Shown here in pieces: positions 1 to 7,309 of a stretch of DNA of 64,000 nucleotides (position 1 is the first letter of the stretch; the number at the start of each line of letters is the position of its first letter). The notes beneath the pieces are model-generated. The model was given only the letters and a program-made list of their open reading frames with translations, searched no databases and was not told the DNA's origin. Source of the stretch: DASSFZ01 sp035292585 (GTDB lineage Bacteria; Chloroflexota; Anaerolineae; Fen-1058); assembly GCA_035292585.1 (NCBI GenBank), contig DATDPU010000120.1:1-64000 (forward strand), read 5' to 3'. Both the position numbers and the translations under genes were made by a program.

Positions 1-166
1 GTCAACTCGGTTTGAAAACTACTCCGCCAGATCCGAGCGGTGTTCGCTTCAACCTCCGCGATTGTTGTCATGACGCCACCTTGTCAAAATCAAGTGGCAC
101 TTACGATAACCGGATTTTGCGAAAACTGAAAGACACTAACAGGAATGCAGAATGTAGAATGATGAG

Positions 167-904
167 TCACTCATACATGGGTAGCCACTCGCCGCGCGCG
201 TCGCGCACACGCGGCGCGCCGGTCTCATCCCAGATGATCATCCGGCCGGTGTTGTAGATCAGCATGGCGCGGGCGCGAGCGGTCTTCTCGTCTTCAGCCG
301 AATTCGCTAATCCCCAGGCCGCGTAGATTTGTCCGTTGGTGCGGCTGACCGCGCGCCGATCGTGGAAACCGAGCCGAGTCGCGATCTGCTCGTTGGTCAT
401 GCCGTGCGCCAGCAAGCGCACGACCTCGCGCTCGTTGGGTTCCAACAGATCGAGCGGCGAATCTTCATCCTTCAGCCGGACTGCCTGCACGCGCTGTTCG
501 ATCTCCGGGTCGACGAAGCTGCGCCCGGCGCGCGCATCGCGCAGCAGCGGCACGACCATGTGCGGCAGCAGGTAGTTGCTCTTGCGCACGTAGGCGTAGT
601 GAGTGAGGATACCCGAAGCGAGGAAATCGCGGTAAAAGCGCTCGTCGTCTTGAATCGAGTAGAAGACGACGGGCAGGCGCGGGATTTCACGCCGGATGGC
701 AACGGCCGCTTCGACGCCGTTCATCGACCCGGCCAGCTGCACATCCATCAAAATCGCGTCGGGCGGCTCGGCGCTCACCCGTGCAATCGCGTCTTCGCCG
801 CTGGCGGTCTCGGCGATGACGGTCACCGCGCCGGTATCTTCCAGCCCCGATCGCATCGCAGTCCGCAACGCCTGGTTGTCTTCGACGAGGAGAAGACGGA
901 TCAT
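167..904 (-). CDS. NarL/FixJ-family response regulator
   Basis: A 245-residue two-component response regulator, probably a cytoplasmic transcription factor switched by phosphorylation. The receiver domain (about residues 1-125) has the acidic pair in LLLVEDNQ, the phospho-acceptor Asp in ILMDVQL and the conserved Lys in YVRKSNY. The C-terminal third, starting near LEPNEREVVRLLAHGMTNEQ, is a LuxR-type helix-turn-helix. No sensor kinase is adjacent; the histidine kinase in this window lies 48 kb away. The ATG has no clear Shine-Dalgarno. A 13-bp palindrome (TCTGATAGTCAGA, minus strand) lies about 15-25 bases upstream and could be an operator, which is inference. The 166 bases to the window edge hold no gene. 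Confidence 0.88.
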   Translation of the reverse strand: MIRLLLVEDNQALRTAMRSGLEDTGAVTVIAETASGEDAIARVSAEPPDAILMDVQLAGSMNGVEAAVAIRREIPRLPVVFYSIQDDERFYRDFLASGILTHYAYVRKSNYLLPHMVVPLLRDARAGRSFVDPEIEQRVQAVRLKDEDSPLDLLEPNEREVVRLLAHGMTNEQIATRLGFHDRRAVSRTNGQIYAAWGLANSAEDEKTARARAMLIYNTGRMIIWDETGAPRVRDARGEWLPMYE

Positions 905-938
905 GAATGTGCTATCGTAATCTGACTATCAGACGAAT

Positions 939-1018
939 GACGAAAGACGAAAGTCTTGGTCCTTCGTCACACTTGCACCTCACTGCGTTCGGCGCAGCGC
1001 GGGTGTTCGTCTTTCGTC
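939..1018. repeat. Palindromic repeat, GACGAAAGACGAA arms
   Basis: A perfect 13-bp inverted repeat (939-951 and 1006-1018) encloses 54 bases. It sits upstream of the response regulator gene and of the small membrane ORF. It is one of several unrelated short palindromic families in this window. No coding sequence is visible in it. Confidence 0.6.
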
Positions 1019-1169
1019 GAGTTGAGGCATATTATCTGGTCAGCCCCGAAGGCTGTCAAGCACGCGCGTGTACACCCTCTCCGACTCAAAGCCTTCACGC
1101 CACGGCCCCCACCGGATAGACTGAGAGCGTGCAAGGTCTATCACTACTCCAACTGCATGGAGGTTGGAC

Positions 1170-1313
1170 ATGGATATCTGGGTTTGGTTGTTGGTGGCGG
1201 TGCTCGTCCTCGTGCCGAAACGAACCTCGGCGCGGGATGCCGGGTTTGACCGGGTGCGCAGCCTGGCGCTACTGCTGGGCCTGCTCTATTTAATCACGCA
1301 GACTACAGGCTGA
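1170..1313 (+). CDS. Small single-pass membrane protein, 47 aa
   Basis: An uninterrupted 47-codon frame starts with ATG six bases after a good Shine-Dalgarno (GGAGG at 1159-1163) and ends TGA. The product begins MDIWVWLLVAVLVLVPKR, a hydrophobic N-terminal segment followed by basic residues. A second hydrophobic run (LALLLGLLYLI) lies near the C-terminus, so it could span the membrane once or twice. I recognise no family. Support is the ribosome-binding site plus the hydrophobic pattern; length alone would not exclude chance. Confidence 0.5.
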   Translation: MDIWVWLLVAVLVLVPKRTSARDAGFDRVRSLALLLGLLYLITQTTG

Positions 1314-1737
1314 TGTGCCAACAGGCTCAGTGACCGGCGATTTCGATCCATTCCTTGACGGCTTACAATCTCTGCCTGGCCGCATAGCTGTTGCTGCAAA
1401 TTGCGCATCCCAAGGTGGCGCAAGGGGTAGCCGATCACAGTAGCGAACGCAGAAAACGCTGAGAGCAAAGGAATCACTTGGACACGGACTCACACTGAAA
1501 ACACGGAGGCTCATGTTCAGAACAAGTGCATGGACAGTCGCTTAGCCCCCTGCTTGCGCCCCCGTGTGGGGTTGTGGGCGCCTTCGGCGGGCGCGAGGCC
1601 CTACACTACGGCGTACGTGTTCAATACATGAGCGAACATGGATTTGCAATTGTGATCTGTGTCCACACCGCACCGGCAAACACCGCAGGTGGGTGCAGGC
1701 GTCTGCGTTTGCCGTGTCCAAAACATTCGGAGGAAGT
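1314..1737. other. Gene-free stretch with degenerate repeats
   Basis: There is no convincing gene in these 424 bases. Bases 1445-1512 resemble the accounting of the CACCGCAGAGG-type repeat (GCAGAAAACGCTGAGAGC followed by ACACGGAGGCTC). Bases 1528-1640 hold a diverged copy of the MITE-like core described at 12327-12457. The rest is unassigned. Confidence 0.5.
1528..1640. repeat. Diverged copy of the MITE-like core (termini type 2)
   Basis: The stretch contains TAGCCCCCTGCTTGCGCCCC and the matching GAGGCCCTACACTACGGCG of the core found at 12327, 31981 and 43625, but lacks the CTAGTGGTCAGTCCA ends. Its right end (TACGTGTTCAATACATGAGC) matches, in reverse complement, the left end of the copy at 24846 (GCTCATGGACTGAACACGTG). 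These two copies therefore share a different terminus. It precedes the membrane-protein gene at 1738. Confidence 0.6.
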
Positions 1738-2436
1738 GTGAACGAGAAGAGGCGCTGGCTGATTGTCGCGATCTTCGCGGCGGCGATGGCCTGGCTGGAA
1801 TCGGCGACCGTCATCTATCTGCGAACATTGGTCGGCCGGATCGATCCGTATCAAGCTCAACCTTTGCCGGTTTCAGTCGGCCTGGGGCAAACGGAGATCA
1901 TCCGCGAGGCGGCGACGCTGATCATGCTGTTCACGGTCGGTTGGCTGGCCGGCCGGACGTGGCGCAGCCGGCTCGGCTATTCGATGATCGCTTTCGGGCT
2001 GTGGGACATTCTGTACTACGTGTTCCTGGCAATCATCGGCGGCTGGCCGCGCTCGCTGCTGGATTGGGATGTGCTGTTCCTGATCCCGCTGCCGTGGTGG
2101 GGGCCGGTGATCGCGCCGGTGTTGATCGCCACAATGATGATCATTGGCGGGACGCTGGTTAGCCGGTTCGATCGAACCGACCGGCCGATCTGGCCCGGCC
2201 GCCGGGCGTGGACGCTCAACCTGGGCGGCGTGGCGCTGGCGTTGTACGTGTTCATGGCCGATGCGCTTCAGGTGATGGGCGGAGGAGCAGAGGCCGTTCG
2301 GGCGATTCTACCGGCCCAGTTCAACTGGCCGTTGTTCATCAGCGCGCTGGTTTTGATGGCCGCGCCGATCGTCGATGTGAGCAGGCAGATTTGGAAACAG
2401 CGCGTGGTTGGAAGCGCGCGAGCGGAGACAGCCTGA
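1738..2436 (+). CDS. Six-helix integral membrane protein, unknown function
   Basis: A 232-residue protein with about six hydrophobic segments: WLIVAIFAAAMAWLES, LIMLFTVGWLAG, a long stretch around YYVFLAIIGGW, VLIATMMIIGGTLV, VALALYVFMAD and FISALVLMAAPIV. I chose the GTG at 1738 because CGGAGGAAG lies just upstream. The open frame extends further 5' to 1564, but that extension is Cys/Arg-rich, runs through a dispersed repeat and has no membrane character. I recognise no family or catalytic motif. The next gene (2445) is convergent and only 8 bases away. Confidence 0.75.
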   Translation: MNEKRRWLIVAIFAAAMAWLESATVIYLRTLVGRIDPYQAQPLPVSVGLGQTEIIREAATLIMLFTVGWLAGRTWRSRLGYSMIAFGLWDILYYVFLAIIGGWPRSLLDWDVLFLIPLPWWGPVIAPVLIATMMIIGGTLVSRFDRTDRPIWPGRRAWTLNLGGVALALYVFMADALQVMGGGAEAVRAILPAQFNWPLFISALVLMAAPIVDVSRQIWKQRVVGSARAETA

Positions 2437-2444
2437 TACACTGC

Positions 2445-4322
2445 TTACCTAACCTTCACCACCTCAATCACCTCCGCTGCCGAATCGTAACGCCCCAGCA
2501 TCGGCATGACGTAAACGCCCTGTACCAGCGGCTGCAACTGTTGCAACGCTTCCTGCGCGATACGGATACCTTCGCGCCGCTCGTCTGTCGCGCCGCGCAT
2601 GCGCTCCAGCACCCGATCGGGTAGATGGATGCCGGGCACTTCGTTGTGCAGGAACTCGGCGTTGCGGAGGCTGGCCGGCGGCAGCACGCCGGCGATGATC
2701 GGGAGCGGAATGTCGCCAAACTGATCGCGGTAACGCTCGATGAAACGCTGCGCCGACTCGGTATCGAACACGGGTTGCGTCAGCGCGAAGTCTGCGCCGC
2801 AGGCGATCTTCTTGCGCAGCAGCTTGATCTCGCGCTCGAGGTCCGGCGCGCCGAAGTTCAGCGCCACGCCGACGAAGAAACCCGTCGGCCCGCCGATCGA
2901 TTTGCCCGCGTGATCGCGCCCGGTGTTGAAGTTCTCCTTGAGCATTTTGAGCAGGCCGGTCGGCACGATGTCGTGGTGATCGCCGGCTTCGGGATAATCG
3001 CCGACGGCGGGCGGGTCGCCCATCGTGACGAACAGGTTGCGCACGCCGAGCGCATGGGCGGCCAGCAGATCGCCCTGCACGCGGATCAGGTTGCGGCCAC
3101 GGGTCGGAAAGTGCAGCACGGTTTCGAGATCGGCTTCGCGCTGCATCAGGTGCGCCAGCGCCCAAGCGCTCATGCGCATACGCGCCATCGGCGCATCGGC
3201 CACGTTGATCACGTCCACGCCCGATCGGCCCAGCTCGCGCGCCGCTTCCAGGATGCGGCCCGCGTTGTGGCCCTTGGGCGGATCGACTTCGACGGCGGTG
3301 ACGAACTCGCCGCGCGCGAGTTTCTCTTGCAGGCGCGTGGGTGGGTGCAGCTCCTCACGTCCGCTCCACTCGGCCTCGATCGATCCGTTCACGACTTCCA
3401 CGCGGGGTGTGGAACTATCGACGACCCGCTGCGCGATCGCCTCGTCGAGCGCGGCGCGCATCTTGCCGATGTGCTGCGGCGTCGTGCCGCAGCAGCCGCC
3501 GATCAACGTCGCGCCGGCGATCAGGAAACGCCGGGTGTAGTCGGAAAAATAATCGGGCGTGGCCGGGTAGATGATGCGCGGCCCGACTCGCTGCGGCCAG
3601 CCGGCGTTAGGCATCACGCTGATCGGCGTGCCGTTGGCGTGGTTCGCCAATAGATTGACGACCGGCAGCAGCCGCGCCGGCCCGACGCTGCAATTCGCGC
3701 CGATCACATCGACCTTGAGTTCCAGCAGCGCCCGCGCGACGGCCTCGGCCGAATCGCCGAGCGGGGTGCGGCCGTCTTCGGTGAACGTCATCTGCGCGAC
3801 GAGCGGCACATCCGGCGCGACCTCCCGCGCGGCGAGGATCGCTTCGCGGATTTCGATCAGGTCGCTGAACGTCTCGAAGATTAACAGGTCGATGCCGGCC
3901 CAATGCAGCGCGCCGATTTGTTCGCGAAAAGCTTGCCGCGCCTGCGCGGGCTGCACGCGGCCTAACGGCGCCAGCCGCACGCCGAGCGGCCCGACCGAGC
4001 CGGCCACGTACACCTTGCGGCGCGATTCGTCGACGGCCATTCGCGCCAGCCGCACGCCCGACTGATTCATCTCGACCACCTGCGCCTGGAGACCGTGCTC
4101 GCCCAGGCGAAAGGCATTCGCGCCGAAGGTGTTGGTTTCCAGCACTTCGGCGCCGGCCTCGACGTAGCGCCGGTGGATGTCGAGGATCAGGTTGGGCTGC
4201 GATAGGTTGAGCGCGTCGAAGCAGCGGTCGAACGAAATGCCGCGCGCGAAGATCTCCGTGCCCATCGCGCCGTCGGCCAGCATCGGGCCGCGCCTTAACT
4301 TATCCAGGAAGGTAGTGCTCAT
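2445..4322 (-). CDS. Bifunctional homocysteine S-methyltransferase / 5,10-methylenetetrahydrofolate reductase
   Basis: A 625-residue fusion like Bacillus YitJ. The N-terminal half (1 to about 300) is a homocysteine S-methyltransferase with DGAMGTEI, NCSVGP and the zinc-binding GGCCGTTPQH near residue 275. The C-terminal half (about 320-610) is a flavin-dependent MTHFR-type TIM barrel (VTAVEVDPPKGHN, VTMGDPPAVGDYPEAGDHHD, FALTQPVFD). It should reduce methylene-THF to methyl-THF and methylate homocysteine, both cytosolic steps of methionine synthesis. The start is the ATG at 4322, after GAGG; 18 extra upstream codons come from a palindromic repeat and do not match the family. It is the last gene of the minus-strand methionine block headed by metH. 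Confidence 0.92.
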   Translation of the reverse strand: MSTTFLDKLRRGPMLADGAMGTEIFARGISFDRCFDALNLSQPNLILDIHRRYVEAGAEVLETNTFGANAFRLGEHGLQAQVVEMNQSGVRLARMAVDESRRKVYVAGSVGPLGVRLAPLGRVQPAQARQAFREQIGALHWAGIDLLIFETFSDLIEIREAILAAREVAPDVPLVAQMTFTEDGRTPLGDSAEAVARALLELKVDVIGANCSVGPARLLPVVNLLANHANGTPISVMPNAGWPQRVGPRIIYPATPDYFSDYTRRFLIAGATLIGGCCGTTPQHIGKMRAALDEAIAQRVVDSSTPRVEVVNGSIEAEWSGREELHPPTRLQEKLARGEFVTAVEVDPPKGHNAGRILEAARELGRSGVDVINVADAPMARMRMSAWALAHLMQREADLETVLHFPTRGRNLIRVQGDLLAAHALGVRNLFVTMGDPPAVGDYPEAGDHHDIVPTGLLKMLKENFNTGRDHAGKSIGGPTGFFVGVALNFGAPDLEREIKLLRKKIACGADFALTQPVFDTESAQRFIERYRDQFGDIPLPIIAGVLPPASLRNAEFLHNEVPGIHLPDRVLERMRGATDERREGIRIAQEALQQLQPLVQGVYVMPMLGRYDSAAEVIEVVKVR

Positions 4323-4349
4323 AGAAATCCTCGGCTTCTGTGATAAATG

Positions 4350-4398
4350 AAACGTGAAGCGTGAGGCGTGAATCACGTTTCACGCCTCACGTTTTACG
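4350..4398. repeat. Palindromic repeat, GTGAGGCGTGA arms
   Basis: An 11-bp perfect inverted repeat (4361-4371 and 4380-4390) is embedded in a longer imperfect palindrome of the form ACGTGAAGCGTGAGGCGTGA. It lies between the deacetylase stop and the MTHFR-fusion start and overlaps the last codons of the deacetylase gene. A related copy is at 33531-33576. Confidence 0.7.
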
Positions 4399-5182
4399 AT
4401 TCCGGCGGCTGCTCCTCGTCCTTCAACCGCATGACGCGAAACGCTTCGGCGTACTTCAGCTTGCCTTTCTGCTTCTTGTTCTTCTTGGCCTTACCACCGT
4501 TCGCCGCTTTCATCTTCTTGCGGCCCTGCTTGGCTTCGGCGGCGGCCCACTCGTGCACCATCGGGCCGGGGTCCCACTCGCCCATCTGGCTGGGGTGACA
4601 CTTGAGCGATCCGACCTTGAGGTCGATCGTGTCGGTGATGTCGATCCAGGTGTTCGGCGCCTCGGTCAAGTTGACGTACACCGCACTGACTTTGTGGGCC
4701 GGGCCGAGTTCGGGCCACAACAGTTCCATCTCGGCGCACGGGAATACCGCTTCGAGCGCCGCCGCCGCCGCCGCCCGGTGATCGGGATGGTTGATGTAGG
4801 TGCTGTCGTAGAACCACGCATCGGGGTCGCCGCACAAGACCACTTCCGGCTTGCGCTTGCGGATTTCGCGGACGAGTTCGCGCCGCAACTCCAGCGTCGG
4901 CTCCAACCGGCAGTCGTCGTGGCGCAAGAACACGACATGCTTCACGCCCAGCAGCTTGGCCGCTTCTTTCTGCTCTTTTTCGCGCGTCTTGGCGAGCGTT
5001 GCTGGCGTGAATTGGGTATCGTGCGTGCCGACGTTGCCGCTGGTGCAGGCCACAAAGGTGACCTCGCAGCCGTCTCTGGCCCATTTGGCGACCGTTCCGG
5101 CGACACTGAACTCGGCATCGTCGGGATGGGCGAAGATGGTCATGGCGGACTTGGGCACGTAGTGCGCATCGAAGTTGGACAT
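4394..5182 (-). CDS. PIG-L/LmbE-family deacetylase
   Basis: A 262-residue zinc-dependent N-deacetylase-like protein. It shows the signature AHPDDAEFSVAG near residue 17, with the metal-binding His-Pro-Asp-Asp, and a second metal motif HPDH near residue 134. Members remove acetyl groups from sugars, as in bacillithiol, mycothiol or lincomycin synthesis; the substrate here cannot be told from sequence. The start MSNFDAHY is preceded by AGAGGAG; the in-frame ATG eight codons upstream lacks such a site. The tail after residue 215 is Lys-rich (GKAKKNKKQKGKLK), unusual for the family. The final codons run into the 4350-4398 palindrome. Confidence 0.9.
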   Translation of the reverse strand: MSNFDAHYVPKSAMTIFAHPDDAEFSVAGTVAKWARDGCEVTFVACTSGNVGTHDTQFTPATLAKTREKEQKEAAKLLGVKHVVFLRHDDCRLEPTLELRRELVREIRKRKPEVVLCGDPDAWFYDSTYINHPDHRAAAAAALEAVFPCAEMELLWPELGPAHKVSAVYVNLTEAPNTWIDITDTIDLKVGSLKCHPSQMGEWDPGPMVHEWAAAEAKQGRKKMKAANGGKAKKNKKQKGKLKYAEAFRVMRLKDEEQPPES

Positions 5183-5217
5183 ACGCTCCTCTTTGGCTGA
5201 TGGCAAATGGCATATTT

Positions 5218-5328
5218 CAGTAGTTCACGAAACGTCCCGTAGCCTAGGGCCTTGTGCCCGTTTTGCCGCCCACAACCCCACCAGGGGGCGCAAGCAGGGG
5301 GCTAAACTACGGATTTCGTGATGTACTG
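5218..5328. repeat. MITE-like core with CAGTA...TCACGAAA termini (type 3)
   Basis: It holds the same core as the 12327 element (GTAGCCTAGGGCC, then GGGGGCGCAAGCAGGGGGCT) but is bounded by a different inverted repeat: left CAGTAGTTCACGAAACG, right ATTTCGTGATGTACTG. It lies between the esterase stop and the deacetylase start. It is coding on neither strand as far as I can see. Confidence 0.65.
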
Positions 5329-5364
5329 ACATTGCTGGCTCTACCGGATCGGGCGGGAAAAGCA

Positions 5365-5423
5365 ATCCGCGAATCGCGCGAATCGCGCGAAAACATTAGC
5401 GAAGATTCGCGTGATTCGCGGAT
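5365..5423. repeat. Palindromic repeat, ATCCGCGAATC arms
   Basis: An imperfect 18-bp inverted repeat (5365-5382 against 5406-5423, one mismatch) with a GATTCGCGGAT signature. Together with the element at 5218 it accounts for most of the 303 bases between the esterase and deacetylase genes. It could act as a transcription stop after the esterase, but no U-tract follows. Confidence 0.65.
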
Positions 5424-5485
5424 AATCCCGTCCAAGTCGGGAGAGCCACCTTGCTTATAGCGTATCGCATTTTACGTTTCACTTC

Positions 5486-6490
5486 TCACGCCGCTGGATT
5501 GAGCGCCTGGGCAATTTTCGGCAGCGACACGTCGTAACGGTATGGAATATTCATGTGGCCGTCGTCGAACTCTGCATACTCGTGCGGGACGCCGAGCGCC
5601 TGCAAGCGTTGCGCCAGGATGCGCGCGCCGAAGTGCAGGTTGAACTCGTCGCGCGCGCCGCAATCGATGAACAGCAGCCGCAGCCGCTTCAGGTTGTCGG
5701 CGTAGCGCTCGACCAGCTCGACCGGATCGTACTCCAGCCAGCGCCGCCAGACTTCGGGCCGCAGCTCGCCGGTGTGCAGATCGAACGGGAAGTCGATCGG
5801 CAGTGGTTTCGCAGCGGGATTGGGCGAATAGGCTGCCGCCATCGCCAGGATGTCGACCGCTTCAATATCTTTGTGTTCTTTCTTGACCTTGCGCTCGAAC
5901 TCGGCCCACCACTTGTCCACTCCACCCGCCCGTTGAATGGTGTTGAGAAACTTGGGGAAGTCGGGCTTGTAGACGAGTTCGAAGTACATATCGCCGCTGT
6001 GACAGGCCACCGCGCCGAAAATATCGGCATGGCGCAGGCCGAACATGATCGCGCCGTAACCCCCGCTCGATTTGCCGAACACGCCCCGGCCTTCCGGCGC
6101 GGCGATCGTGCGGTACGTCGCGTCGATGTGCGGGATGAGTTCGTCGAGGACGTAATCTGCATAGCGGCCGATCGCGGTCGAGTTGAGATACTGGCTGCCG
6201 CCATAGCGCGTGAAGCAATCAGGCAATACAAAGATCGCAGGTAACAGCCGCCCATCGGCGAGCAAGGCGTCGACTCGTTCTTGAAAGTTCGGCTGCCAGG
6301 CGCTGAAGTTGAAGTACGACAGGCCGCTGCCGGTGAAGCCGGCCAGGCCATAAATCACCGGATAGCGTTTGCCGCTCGTTGCGTAGTCGGGCGGCAGGAT
6401 GACGGGCAGCTTGCGCGTAACCGGATCGCCTAACGGGTTATCGGCCAGCACGCGGCTGGTGAAGGTTTCGATGACGAGGGTGGTAGACAC
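5486..6490 (-). CDS. Putative esterase (esterase D/PF00756-like alpha/beta hydrolase)
   Basis: A 334-residue alpha/beta hydrolase. The nucleophile elbow GKSSGGYGA is near residue 141. A plausible acid lies in IDCGARDEF and the catalytic His in FDDGHMNIPYR near the C-terminus, as in the antigen 85/esterase D fold. No signal peptide is visible, so it is probably cytosolic. It starts 10 bases downstream of the PIN-domain gene stop and may be cotranscribed with it. Substrate unknown; S-formylglutathione-type and carbohydrate-esterase relatives share this fold. Confidence 0.85.
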   Translation of the reverse strand: MSTTLVIETFTSRVLADNPLGDPVTRKLPVILPPDYATSGKRYPVIYGLAGFTGSGLSYFNFSAWQPNFQERVDALLADGRLLPAIFVLPDCFTRYGGSQYLNSTAIGRYADYVLDELIPHIDATYRTIAAPEGRGVFGKSSGGYGAIMFGLRHADIFGAVACHSGDMYFELVYKPDFPKFLNTIQRAGGVDKWWAEFERKVKKEHKDIEAVDILAMAAAYSPNPAAKPLPIDFPFDLHTGELRPEVWRRWLEYDPVELVERYADNLKRLRLLFIDCGARDEFNLHFGARILAQRLQALGVPHEYAEFDDGHMNIPYRYDVSLPKIAQALNPAA

Positions 6491-6499
6491 GATCCTCCT

Positions 6500-6907
6500 C
6501 TATCGCGGCCAAAGGCGAAAGCCCGCCTGCTCAAAATGACGGTCGAAGGTGAAGGCATCCCGCAGTCGCTCGCGGCGCATCACGGCGAAGCTGGCGCAGT
6601 CGGTGAACGAGAATTCTTTGTCGTCATAGGTTTTGAAGAGCTGCCACGCCTCTTCCCACAGATCGATGTCCAGCCGGATGAGCCTCACGCGCGACGAATG
6701 TAAAAGCCAATCGCCGCACAGCACTGCGCGCTGATGTCCAGCCCGATACAACACCAGCGTCACGGTCTCGGCCATCACATAGTCGGTGATGACAAAGGTG
6801 ACTTGCCGATCGGCCAAGCTCTGAAAGGCCGCTGCCGCCTGCACGTGGTATTTGTCCCCCCGATCATAAAGCGCCACCCACGCGGCGCTGTCGGCCAAAA
6901 GGTTCAT
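6500..6907 (-). CDS. PIN-domain ribonuclease toxin (VapC-like)
   Basis: A 135-residue PIN-domain protein. The acidic residues expected for metal-dependent RNase activity are visible in LLADSAAWVALYD (N-terminus), YVMAETVTL, FSFTDCASFAVM and FTFDRHFEQAGF. The start overlaps the stop of the upstream RHH gene by four bases (ATGA), the classic antitoxin-toxin arrangement. Toxins of this type cleave tRNA or rRNA and are held inactive by their partner. The metH stop is only 34 bases upstream of the antitoxin start, so it may also be fed by metH transcription. Confidence 0.85.
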   Translation of the reverse strand: MNLLADSAAWVALYDRGDKYHVQAAAAFQSLADRQVTFVITDYVMAETVTLVLYRAGHQRAVLCGDWLLHSSRVRLIRLDIDLWEEAWQLFKTYDDKEFSFTDCASFAVMRRERLRDAFTFDRHFEQAGFRLWPR

Positions 6908-7272
6908 TTGGACTTTCGCTTGGTGGTTTTCTTCGAGGCCGATGATGCGTATCTTGAAGATCGCTTTTCTTTCACCGCTCGGCGAGCAGTGGGGATAGCG
7001 TCCTCACGCCGGGGAGCGCCGTACAGATAGTGATCGTGGTTGATAGACAAATCACCCAGGCCGCTGTCAAACATGCCGATCATTTTGAAGATGGGATCGT
7101 CCGCATGCAGAATCCCGTCGTCGGCTTCGGCCGCCACGCGCTCGATGTAGTCGGCCAGGGCTTCACGAATCTGCACGGCCAGCGTCAGGCCTTGTTTCTC
7201 GGCTCGCGCTTGCAGCTGCTCGTGAATCTTGCGCGGCAGGTACACTTGCGTCCGCACCATGTTCTCGCGCAT
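6904..7272 (-). CDS. Ribbon-helix-helix antitoxin (VapB-like)
   Basis: A 122-residue protein with an N-terminal ribbon-helix-helix: MVRTQVYLPRKIHEQLQAR gives the beta-strand and first helix, then VQIREALADYIERVA. The middle segment probably wraps the toxin, and the C-terminus is a long basic tail (SASKKTTKRKSK), unusual for a small antitoxin. The ATG at 7272 follows GGAGG; an ATG four codons later is an alternative. A palindromic operator with an embedded -10 box lies directly upstream (7285-7309), fitting autorepression. Confidence 0.82.
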   Translation of the reverse strand: MRENMVRTQVYLPRKIHEQLQARAEKQGLTLAVQIREALADYIERVAAEADDGILHADDPIFKMIGMFDSGLGDLSINHDHYLYGAPRREDAIPTARRAVKEKRSSRYASSASKKTTKRKSK

Positions 7273-7284
7273 GGCTCCTCCAAA

Positions 7285-7309
7285 TTAGATGTATGTATTA
7301 TACATCTAA
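7285..7309 (-). promoter_or_regulatory. Operator/promoter of the antitoxin-toxin pair
   Basis: A perfect 10-bp inverted repeat with a 5-base spacer (TTAGATGTAT at 7285-7294, ATACATCTAA at 7300-7309). The minus strand reads TATAAT through its centre (7297-7302), 24 bases upstream of the antitoxin ATG. A repressor bound here would cover the -10. The palindrome also contains the metH stop codon (7306-7308). Confidence 0.7.
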
